11,264 nt of DNA from Physocladia obscura (Eukaryota; Chytridiomycota; Chytridiomycetes; Chytridiales; Chytriomycetaceae), in NCBI GenBank assembly GCA_027596945.1, contig JADGJH010001216.1:1-11264 (forward strand). Reading direction: 5' to 3'. Numbering within the stretch: position 1 is the first letter of the stretch; each line of letters begins with the position of its first letter. The notes beneath the pieces were generated by a model. The model saw only the letters and a program-made list of their open reading frames with translations, made no database searches and was not told where the DNA came from. A program made the translations under genes and the position numbers. Positions 1 to 8,899 of this stretch are shown here, one piece after another.

Positions 1-8
1 CAATCACA

Positions 9-53
9 AAATGAATCAGTGATATCAGATATCCAAATGAATCAGTGATATCA
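9..53. repeat. 19-bp perfect direct repeat, two copies 26 bp apart
   Basis: The 19-mer AAATGAATCAGTGATATCA occurs at 9-27 and again at 35-53. A degenerate third unit (caatctcaaaatgaat, from about 53) resembles the beginning of the first (caatcacaaaatgaat). It lies in the AT-rich flank downstream of the copia relic, so it may be LTR or subterminal repeat material or an unrelated minisatellite that continues beyond the window edge. Confidence 0.7.
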
Positions 54-202
54 ATCTCAAAATGAATTTGAGAAGGAATGAATTCGAAATAGAATTTCAA
101 ATACAATGGTTTAAAAGGGCTTTGTTTTTCTTTTCTGTGAAAATATAATGTTACAATAAAACACAAATTCTACCTTTACAATCTGATTCACTATCAAGCT
201 TT

Positions 203-1775
203 TAAAGCTCCCCTTCCATGTGAAAAACCAACATGTGTGTTGCAAATAAAATGTCTGACCTTGATTGTGTTGCAATGTACATTCATGACATTACTGCAGT
301 TTTTTCATAATACAAACCAACAATGTGTTTAGCATCACCCAAGTCTTTGATATCAAAACACTTCTTCATAACTTCCTTTAATTCCTTAGGGCCTTTTTGT
401 CTGATGACATAAATAAGAAATCATCCACATATACTAATACAAACACTTTCTTATTTGTGTCATATTTATGGAATAAGCATAAGCCTCTCTGGCTCTGGAC
501 ATAGCCATTCTCCTTTAAATATATTGTCAAAACATTATTCCATTCTTTAGCAGATTGATGAAGCCCATAAAGAGATCTATAGATCTCACACACAAGGCTT
601 TCTCCATTTTCATCAAACTGTGAAAATCCATCTGAACTCACCATAAAGTTTATTTCTTTTAAATCTCCATACAAAAATGCCACAGAAACATCTAGTTGCA
701 TTATATACTAATCATAGAGTTCTGCCATTGCAATCATCATTCTCAATGATTCTTTTCTGATCACAGGAGCATATGTCTCTGTGTAATCTTCCCCTTCTTT
801 CTGACCACTGCCAACAGCAACTAGTCTTGCCTTAAACTTCAATAAAGTTCCATTTTCTAACTTATAGTCAAATACCCATTTGCGCCATAATAATTTCATT
901 CCTTTTGGTATCATTGATTTCTTTATATAACCAAATGCTTTTCTCTCAAGGTGTGAATTCATTTCTGCTTTCATAGCTTCAAGCCATTTCAGCCACCATT
1001 TTGATTTCTTTGTTTCCTTTACTGATTTTGGAATTGACTCCAAATCATCAATTCTAATTGGACTATCTGAAAAAGGATTTACTTTCTGAAATGGTTTGAT
1101 TGCTGTCATGGTAGCATGATCAACTTCAGGCTTACTCACAATATCTGTGTCTATTAATCCTGTCTTTTGATGGATCCAATGGTATTCTAGTTAATTCTCC
1201 TTCTTTTAAATCTTTAATTTCTAGATCTGAATCATTCACTGTTTCTTTATCTGATTCATCTTCCTCAATCATGTCTGGAATTCCTTCAAATTCATCTTGG
1301 CAAAGAAGAATAATTAATTCTGGAGCTTTATTGACTAAATCTTCAATTGTTTTATCAATTATTTCATCTGTCAATAAAGTTTTTTTAACTGATGATTCAA
1401 TTCCTTTATCAAAGAGAGAACTTTTCTTATCATTCCTCCCCTGAATTGAAACTTCTGTTGAATTTCTAGGCCTTCATTTATATCTTTCTGTTGGTATTGG
1501 TTCAACAACATCTTCCAACATTTCTTCATCTCTCAAAACATTGTCAATTTGCATTTGAGTGACAGGTAGATGAATGGGTAAGTAATGATTCATTGGATCT
1601 GTCAAGTTTTCCAAACCTCCATTTAGCCTTTTGGCTAAACCAAGAAATCTATTTCTCAATGGTGTCCCATGAAATGCATGTGTCAATCTTCTATATACTA
1701 GGTCATATACAATGTATATTGAATTTCCTTTCATTCCAAGGAAAATTTCTTCCACAAGACTTTTTTTGAGGAGGC
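203..1775 (-). pseudogene. Broken copia pol (integrase end, RVT_2 reverse transcriptase, RNase H scrap)
   Basis: In an intact element this polyprotein would integrate and reverse-transcribe the transposon. Reading leftwards, an integrase-end motif (IFLGMKGNSIYIVYD) starts near 1750. The linker frame is interrupted by TGA at 1474-1476 but stays in frame to about 1134. A frameshift at about 1132-1140 leads into the RVT_2 domain, with KWVFDYKLENGTLLKFKARL and a DYTETYAPV motif. TAG at 708-710 interrupts it; the same frame resumes with catalytic LDV (about 690-695) and YVDD (420-431). A further frameshift at about 385-395 gives FDIKDLGDAKHIVGLYY, TGA follows at 283-285, and an RNase H-like scrap (SRSDILFATH) ends near 205. 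The usual 80-100 residues between those last two motifs are missing. With three stops, two frameshifts and a deletion the element cannot be autonomous. Confidence 0.87.
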
Positions 1776-1795
1776 ACAGTTTTACATTTTGGAAA

Positions 1796-3506
1796 ATGGG
1801 AAATAAAAATGCATCTGTGAAAAGCAAAAAGACTACTCCCCATTCAAAAGCTTCTTCGTCGACTCCTGTCAAGAAAAACCCTGGCGGCGAGACATCATCA
1901 ATATATTCGCAAATTCCAATTCCGGATCCACCACCAAAAGACGAAAACTACGATGATGTTATTGCCGCAAAAATTGCTGCGAAGAAAGCTGCCGCTGCAG
2001 GAACATCTTCATCCACAACAACAACCCCCAAGAAAAAGACAAAACATCCGCCAGGACACGGTCTCGCTGGTCACATTCTTGTGAAGCAGTTGCTCGGAAC
2101 TGCCCCAAAAAATCCAACCCCAACGTCTGCAGTTGCCGAGTTGAAACTTGAAGAACTAGATGAAAAAACTCTGAAGCAAAGGTTTTTCAGTCTATTTTTA
2201 TTTCGCTTCACTTCGTTTGTTTAAGTACTTTTTTTTGTCTCAGATTGGATGGACTCGACAGAGATCTTGCTTCGTATAAAGAAAAATGTGCTTATTAGTA
2301 AGTCAAGGAGAATTTTCTGGCCTTTCCTAATGTTTATTTCAATTTCAGCAAAAAAGAAAACGAATGGTATCGCAGTGAAATAGAGTCCACAGAAAAAGAC
2401 ACGGTAAATTGCCTCCTTCTGTTTTGAATTTATTTGTTGAATTTTCACACAGACAGAATACATTCGATACTTGATTACAAAAAAGCAAGAAAAGCAAACA
2501 ACAATTGACACCCTACAAGACGGAAAAAAAAAAGATCTTGAGTCATTTGCATTAAAACGCCGTGATCGTGAGGCGTATATAAAAGTCAAAATCGAAGGTG
2601 AAAATCCCCAACAATACTCCAAATTTCAACAAAAATATTAATGAATCGTAAAACTTAAAAACAGAACTTAAAAACACAATCAGCGAGCTTGAACTAAAGC
2701 TGGAAGCCAAGCAACAGGAAATGATGGGACTCAGCGATATTATTTCAAAACGGTCCCGTCACGATGCAGAAATAATAAAAATACGGCAAGACATAGCCGA
2801 CGCCGACCGCGCGCACAATGAAAAAGTAACAGCCCTGGAACGCACGCTTCTAGAAACGCGAATAAAACTGCAACGCGAAGCCGACCAAAAAATAACAGAA
2901 ATGGAAAACGCCGCGCAAGAAAAAGCAACGCAATACCTTGCCCAGCACACGGCAGCTCTCGAGCTCGAAAACGTGCGTCTCGAAGACGAACTGCGCCGCT
3001 GCATTGTGGCTACGCAGGCGTTGATAAAGAAAAAAGAGATTGTCGAAGCCGAAAACCGCGCGATTGCTCGTGAGCAGCGCGTTCGAGAAGACCTTTTGAG
3101 GCTGCGGATTGCGAAAGTTGTTGAATCGCAGGACCGCGAGCGGAGAAAAATTGCTGGGATTAAGAGTCGCGGGTTGGCAGAGAAACGGATTGTGTTTGAA
3201 AAAATCACTGAAAAATATCCAGGTCTCAGACAAGATGATCTGCTGCCAACTGAAAATGGAACAGTGGTGGATTCTTTGGTTGATGAGTCAAGTTTGCTGA
3301 AGCAAAAGGCGACGGAGTTTACTGGAGGAAAACAATTTTCAAAGCTCAAGACAAAGCAAGAGAAACCAGTTATGAAATTGGTGGTTCTGGCTGGTTCTGA
3401 AGTGCCTACCCAACAAGTTTCGAAAACTATCAGTTCAGAAAAACATTCAAATGAAACCATTACACAGTGGGAAATTGACCTTGATACTGACGATGAATTT
3501 CCATGA
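1796..3506 (+). CDS. DUF4515 coiled-coil protein (CCDC166/BBOF1-like), five exons
   Basis: Exons: 1796-2181, 2244-2297, 2349-2403, 2453-2597 and 2665-3506. The introns are 62, 51, 49 and 67 nt, and the model gives 493 aa. The N-terminus (about residues 1-125) is Lys/Ser/Thr/Pro-rich and probably disordered. From about 129 to 330 it is a long heptad-type helix rich in E, K, R and Q, with an early block YKEKCAYYKKENEWYRSEI and a later block QYLAQHTAALELENVRLEDE. The later block resembles the DUF4515 region of vertebrate CCDC166. Family members include BBOF1, a ciliary basal-body protein, so a flagellar or basal-body role is inferred and not shown here. The C-terminus is acidic (ends DTDDEFP). 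ATG 1796 is the first Met past the transposon similarity; the frame stays open upstream to 1712 only inside transposon antisense. AATAAA at 3510-3515 follows the stop by three bases. Other coiled-coil identities remain possible. Confidence 0.72.
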
Positions 3507-3509
3507 TCG

Positions 3510-3515
3510 AATAAA
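3510..3515 (+). terminator. Putative polyadenylation signal AATAAA of the DUF4515 gene
   Basis: A canonical AATAAA starts four bases after the TGA (3504-3506) and runs into a poly-A stretch. It lies only 17 bp before the start codon of the next gene, so cleavage would have to occur at or inside that gene. Confidence 0.5.
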
Positions 3516-3528
3516 AAAAAAAACCTGA

Positions 3529-4186
<658 letters not shown>

Positions 4187-4188
<2 letters not shown>

Positions 4189-4192
4189 TAAA
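4187..4192 (+). terminator. AATAAA overlapping the ZCCHC10 stop codon
   Basis: The TAA stop at 4186-4188 overlaps an AATAAA hexamer. This is a plausible polyadenylation signal in the 37-bp convergent gap before the PRP4 stop. Confidence 0.45.
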
Positions 4193-4215
4193 CGATAATA
4201 ACAATGATAGAATAC

Positions 4216-4221
4216 TTTATT
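4216..4221 (-). terminator. Putative PRP4 polyadenylation signal AATAAA
   Basis: TTTATT on the plus strand reads AATAAA on the minus strand, a few bases past the PRP4 stop (4226-4228). The 3' ends of this gene and the convergent ZCCHC10 gene probably overlap. Confidence 0.45.
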
Positions 4222-4225
4222 TTCT

Positions 4226-6675
4226 TTATTCGGGAGAAAATAGCTTGAAAGTACGATCATAACTCGCAGTGGCAATAAACTTGCCGTCATTACTAACATC
4301 ACAGCCCATAACTTTTCCCTCCAACCCTGCCAAACTTTTCAACGGTTTCCAATCGCCTTCACTGAAAATCTTGCAAGTCCCGTCATAACTACTTGACACC
4401 AAATGCCCACCCGTCAAAAGTTGCTTTTTCAAACTCAATCCGCCGCTATCCTCTTTATCATCCTCCTCCTCATCGTCATCCCGCATATCCGCGGACGGAT
4501 CCATATCAACATCTTCATCATCTCCTCGCCGAAAACGCGGTGAATCAGTTAGCTTCCAATTGAGAGACGCGCCTTTACTTTCATACCCATCTCCAGCACT
4601 CCAAAACTTGACGTTGCTGACTAAATTTGTGTGAGCGGGAATCGTATAGGTGCATTTCGCCTGCCGCACGTCCCAGATTCGAATCGAGTTGTCTTCGCTG
4701 CCGGTGGCAAGAATATGTCCGTTCGGGCTCCAGTCAAGTGTCAGGATTGGCTTCACGTGGCCTTGCAGTACCATAATTGATCGGCCGCTGCGGAGGTCCC
4801 AAACGCGACCGATTGCATCCATTCCGCTAAAAATGTGGGGAAGAAAAAAGCAAGTGTTAAAAATAAAAAATAAAAAATAAAAAATAAGCTTACGCTGTGG
4901 CAACAAGAGCTCCATCGCATTGGAAACCGATATCAAAAACTTGTCTTGAATGGCCCAATTGCATTAAAAGCTCTATCGAAGTTTCTGCATCCCATAAACG
5001 CCATGTTTTGTCGAAACTAAACATTAGAATTTTGTTTTTAAATGATATGGGATGAAACGCATCAAGAAACATACCTGGCAGTGCCGATAAACCTCCCAGA
5101 TGGATGAAAATTGACTCTAGCAACTCGCATTTCGTGTCCAACCAATTCGCCAATGGGAAGTTCACTGAAAAAACAAAAAAAAAAAAATCATGAATAATTT
5201 TAAATGAAAAACAGAAAACTCCACCTTTCAAAACTATGCAAATTGACTTTTCCATCCATTCCACTTGTAACAAGATTCAGAGAACCGCTCGTTTGCGAAA
5301 GAGTGCTTCCAGGATGAAATGCAATACCCGACACGCGCTCTTTTTGGCCTTTTAGCGTCAATACTCGCTCGGCGTCTGGAATTGACCACAGTTTGCATAG
5401 GCCGGACCATGATCCGGTGGCGAGTAGTCGCGAGTTTGGCGAAAATCGACAGTATCCGAGTGGTCGTTCGTCCCCAATTTGCGAGGCTGAAAACGAGAAA
5501 GTCTTTTGATTTTTAATTTTAATGTCTTGAACTGTTTTCGATTAAGCTGCGCAAACCTTCAAATGTGAAAACCATTCAAGTTTTGTTTTTTTGCGCGAGA
5601 TTAAATTGACTTGAATTTCCGCTCGTTGAGCAGCAAGTCTTTTGGAAGCTCGAGGCAGCGACCATTGTGAAATATAGCGACGCGTTTCAGCCAAGTATTC
5701 TCCACCTATAATGTGATTGAGCAAAAACGAGATATCGAAAATAAAATGAACTACAAATTAAGTGCAATATTTACCAGGGTAAAAAAACTCTTCGTCAATT
5801 TCTTGTTCATCTTCTGATTCATCTGAATCATCTTCCGAATCTGAATCGTCAGTTTCTTCACCATCAATGTCCATGCCACCCTCAAATCGCGAAGTCATAA
5901 CATCGCGCAAACGATCTCGACGATCACCTGTTTTATGGTTCAAAAAACGAAAATAAGAAAGATAAACATTACCTGGTCCTTCACCAAATAAGGTGATTGG
6001 GAGTCCGTAGCGTCGCAATCGGCGCCTGACTTTATTGTCGTTTGTGGGAACAGCAAGGGCTCGAGCGCGTTTTTTACGTTCGAAATCGTCGAGGATTGCG
6101 CGTTGTTCGCTGCCAATGGGAACATGCGTGAGACCCGACGGGCCTGAATCTGCGTGGAAAAAAAATTGAAATTATTTGGTTTAGCGCGCATGTTTTTTGG
6201 TCGTTTTTTTCATATGAAGTGCGCATATGCCATTATTTTTATGTGCTTCACTTAATGAATGCGAGTACGCGCAATCTTTTCTTCTTCTTCTTTTTTTTCT
6301 TGGTGGCTTTATTCGATATCGCTTCGCTCAATGAAATGCGCAGTTTGTTTTTTTGGAAGGGATATTTTATATACGTCAAGGAGAGAGGAGCGTACCAAGT
6401 TCGTCTAGGGAACGGCCAGTAGAAGCAGAAATCTAGAAAAAAAATAAAAATAAAAAGGCGCGACGCCAATTAGAGAAGAGATCGAGGACGACGGACATAG
6501 ACGAGAGGAAAGACTCGGTCACAGTTTGGATCAGCGACGTGTAACTCACTGATGAAGATTGGGCAGCTATCGCAGCAGCATCAATGGCACCAAAATGCAG
6601 CCGGGTCGAAGGAGCGGGAGCGGAAGTGGAAGCATTGTTGATGTTGTTGGAGGCGGAATTTGAGATTGGATTCAT
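4226..6675 (-). CDS. PRP4: U4/U6 snRNP protein PRP4 (PRPF4), nine exons
   Basis: Exons in transcript order: 6675-6550, 6432-6396, 6149-5973, 5927-5775, 5705-5557, 5502-5225, 5164-5075, 5016-4894 and 4826-4226; 577 aa (human PRPF4 is about 522). It is the WD40 subunit of the U4/U6 snRNP and acts in tri-snRNP assembly for pre-mRNA splicing. Visible landmarks are LHFG near residue 26; the PRP4-type SFM motif, [20 protein letters not shown] (97-116); an acidic stretch (133-160); then SLPRASKRL. After [18 protein letters not shown] comes a seven-bladed WD40 propeller with [54 protein letters not shown] and [13 protein letters not shown]. Introns are 45-70 nt except the first two (117 and 246 nt). 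The 37-nt exon 2 is the least certain, but it has good splice sites and keeps the frame. Blades 5 and 6 are separated by a long acidic insert (about 456-513). Its start codon is 25 bp from that of the divergent UBE3D gene. Confidence 0.93.
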
Positions 6676-6700
6676 ATCTTTTTTTCAGCAAAAAGGAAAG
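6676..6700. promoter_or_regulatory. 25-bp gap between divergent PRP4 and UBE3D start codons
   Basis: Only 25 bp separate the two start codons. The gap holds a T-run followed by CAG, then AAAAAGGAAAG. The T-run plus CAG could be a pyrimidine tract and 3' splice site for a 5' leader intron of UBE3D, or simply a poly(dA:dT) nucleosome-excluding element. Any 5' leader of either gene must overlap the other gene's first exon. No TATA box is visible inside the gap. Confidence 0.45.
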
Positions 6701-8729
6701 ATGAAGGAAGTTGACGTGAATGTGTGTGTGCTCTCGTCGTTGTCGCATTCGCAGTCGCGGTCGCATTCGTCGACGGGACGGTTGAGCGTGCGGATCAGTG
6801 TCGACACCATGCGGTTTCCGTTCAGCGTGCTGTCCGCTCAGCAGGTGGCTGTTTCAGCAGGGCAGATAGTGGTGTATCCTTTGCGGACAGACAGGCCTTT
6901 GAGTAGCGTGAGTGGTGGTTGGTGAAGCTAAACTTATGGTGATTGTTTTGCGGCTGCAGGTTCTCATTGTTTTGCCGGCGGGGTTGCGCGTCAATACGGC
7001 GTCGGCGAAGGTGGCTCTGCTAGAAGAGTGCTTTGCGATGACGGCATCGGCCTCGACGGCGGATGCCCCGGACTCGCAGGCGACAGACGCCGACTCCCTC
7101 ATGGAGACGATAGCCGCGCTCAGCTGCAACCACTGCGCCGCGCCGCTCACTCGCCACGCCGCCTTCTCGCTGCCGCCCGCCGCCCTGCCGTCCGAGCACT
7201 GGCACGAGCTTCTCGACTGTTGGGCCTGCCACCAGGAGGACTACACGCCGCTCCTCACGGCGGCTACTAAAAACAACAAGTCCTTTGTCTTTGCAGCCCG
7301 CAGACACCGTCTACTCGTTGCCCGCTCGCACCTGCTGGTCCACGAAGACGATTTAAGCGCCGACGCTCTGCACATGACCCATACCCCCATCTCGGACGAA
7401 CACGAGGTGCAACTCATCCCCCTTCAACAAACTCCCCCATACGGATGATACAAGAAAGCGATACGTGCCGCTTGCAGTAAACAACGTATTTCGCTGATAC
7501 AGTCTTCCAAAATCAACGCTTCGCCATAAAAGATTACATTCTCTCAATTCCTTCACCTCACTGTTTAGAGTTTTTGGAAAATCACAAAACGAGAGAAAGA
7601 CTACATCTATAATCTCAGCTCTGCCTCCCTTCATCATTCATGTGGGTTGAGGTCGACTGCCGGTTTTTTTGTTGACTTTTTTCTTCAAAGTTTCGTTTTT
7701 CATTTGCTTGTGTGATGTGTGTTTGTTTGGGAAGGTGTTTCTTTTTGGTGTTGATTCCATACAACTTTTGACACCCTGCAATGCCAAAGATTCTCGCAAT
7801 GTGGGCTACACTGTTGATTACATTGACTACAATCATATAATCTGTACACCTCTCTTTCGACTAATGACTTATATTGCACTCCGTGTAGGAAAACATCGAA
7901 AAAAGCACAAATGTTTTCAAGCCAGTTGTTTGGAATCCAGTATCATGCGCAAGCTGTTTGATGCCACTTGGAGGAGCATTGTTGTGTCCACCGCAGGAGG
8001 CGACTACTGAATCAGCAGATATCCAACAGCAAAGCAATGCATCCGCAAGTAAATATATTGCCATAAAATTATTTAAGCATTGTCTTGATATTCATTCGGA
8101 AAATGGGTAAATTTTCTTGTTAAATTCCTTGAAAAAAATTAAATTAAACTGTCAGAATATCACACAACTCTTATATATCATATTTTATCAACGAAATTCG
8201 AGAAGCTGCGAATTCACATGCGAGTTATAAATTTGCAATCTGTCTGAACAATTGCAACGTGTCGGTGATGTATATATGGCTTCTGAACTGGAATTTGCTT
8301 TATGCGCAATTGCGGACACAGATGCAGGGCGATGTTTTGCCAGCACAAAAGCAGCAGGATCAAACCACTGGAAAAAAATACGAGAGGGACAATTTTGATA
8401 ATAGCGATCGTCTTTGCCACGCAATAAAAGTTGGATTTGTTGAATGTATACCGCAGGAGCAAAGTAGTAATCGCGGTGAAGCAGTGAATCAATTGTAAGG
8501 AAATATTTATAAAATTTTGAGTTATTTGATTAAATACTCATATATATATTGTTGCAGAGCAAAAATACGTGAGCAATGGGAAGTAGATAAACAAGTAGAA
8601 CGATTGACCGTGGAGGAAGTATTTTATCCAAAGCTGGTTGAAGCTTTGTGGAAATCCAATGGGGTGATTGTTGGTGGAAATGGGGAGAAGCTGTTTGATG
8701 GTTTTAATGTGGCTTTTTTGACAAAATAA
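6701..8729 (+). CDS. UBE3D: UBE3D-type HECT-like E3 ubiquitin ligase (IPA1 family), five exons
   Basis: Exons: 6701-6907, 6960-7406, 7889-8106, 8156-8494 and 8558-8729; 460 aa (human UBE3D about 389). The family (HECT_2, E2-binding; yeast and fission yeast Ipa1 relatives) promotes ubiquitylation, and fungal members are linked to mRNA 3'-end processing. Support: CNHC at 125-128, then LPSEHWHELLDCWACH (145-160), the family hallmark ending in Cys-His; SCASCLMPLGG (237-247), a second CxxC followed by LG; IKLFKHCLDI (277-286); YKFAICLNN and MYIWLLNW near 310-330; and a C-terminus ending FNVAFLTK, close to the human ending FQVAFLKM. The Cys/His pairs probably bind zinc. Introns are 52, 482, 49 and 63 nt. 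The 482-nt intron (weak donor GTGCAA at 7407, acceptor AG 7887-7888, CTAAT at 7861-7865) is the doubtful part; an extra exon there cannot be excluded. ATG 6701 is the first Met in frame beyond the PRP4 exon; a later start (6806) is possible. Confidence 0.85.
7407..7888 (+). other. Long intron of the UBE3D gene, content unexplained
   Basis: This 482-nt stretch separates exons 2 and 3 of UBE3D and is about eight times the typical intron here. All frames that would continue exon 2 stop at 7446-7448, and the exon 3 frame is closed immediately upstream by TAG at 7886-7888, which doubles as the acceptor AG. Short open stretches exist on both strands but none matches a protein I recognise. No tRNA, snoRNA box or repeat was seen. 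Confidence 0.5.
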
Positions 8730-8899
8730 TAATTTATTGTGATAGAAGCTCGTCCAAAAAAAGGTTATAAATCCTTGGTTCATGATTGAATTGACTGACT
8801 GGGGGAGACAATTGGCATTTAACGTTGTAGAAATTTTTTTGTGATTGCGCAATCGCAGTGTTTGAAGACAGTCGCATTCAAGAAGCCGAACTGAACCAG
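8730..8899 (+). promoter_or_regulatory. Upstream region of the bHLH gene with TATA-like box and palindrome
   Basis: This 170-bp gap between the UBE3D stop and the chosen bHLH start holds TATAAAT at 8766-8772, CAATTG (a CANNTG-type sequence) at 8809-8814, and the perfect 12-bp palindrome GATTGCGCAATC at 8843-8854. An AG at 8857-8858 after pyrimidine-poor sequence could be a 3' splice site for an upstream leader or coding exon; the frame is open from there into the bHLH coding region. Confidence 0.4.
8843..8854. promoter_or_regulatory. Perfect palindrome GATTGCGCAATC, C/EBP-type bZIP site
   Basis: The core ATTGCGCAAT is identical to the idealised C/EBP-family bZIP recognition sequence and is fully palindromic over 12 bp. 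It lies 46 bp before the bHLH start codon. Whether a bZIP protein binds it in this organism is inference. Confidence 0.45.

Larger units (their letters stand above)
1..1790 (-). mobile_element. Degenerate Ty1/copia LTR retrotransposon relic
   Basis: Minus-strand translation gives copia pol pieces in the order integrase C-terminal part, linker, reverse transcriptase and a scrap resembling RNase H, which is the Ty1/copia gene order. The left (3') part runs off the window or fades into AT-rich sequence at 1-200, and no LTR pair, primer-binding site or target-site duplication is visible. A purine run GGAAGGGGAG (minus, about 208-217) just after the last pol-like codons could be a polypurine tract, but this is a guess. 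The right boundary is judged only from the loss of pol similarity at about 1775-1790, directly before the start codon of the next gene. The element is AT-rich compared with the flanking genes. Confidence 0.85.

Noticed and set aside
5487..5503. PRP4 exon 6 starting right after the CAG ending at 5487
   Set aside because: Joined to the only clear donor (5557/5556), it shifts the frame away from [14 protein letters not shown], so the 5503 acceptor was used in the model.
6584..6700. Upstream Met at 6584 as the UBE3D start
   Set aside because: The added residues are antisense to PRP4 exon 1, which has family similarity, and have no counterpart in UBE3D proteins.
7741..7790. Possible tRNA B-box-like GGTGTTGATTCC
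   Set aside because: It lacks a matching A box, cloverleaf arms and acceptor stem; no tRNA supported.
8049..8155. UBE3D intron beginning at GTAAAT 8049
   Set aside because: Removing 8049-8155 breaks the frame into the next exon. Reading through to the donor at 8107 encodes the family-like IKLFKHCLDI and restores phase.
8858..8899. bHLH start at 8858
   Set aside because: The codon there is GTG and follows CA as in a CAG|TG splice-site-like context. ATG 8900 keeps the full basic region. An upstream exon joining near 8859 remains possible.
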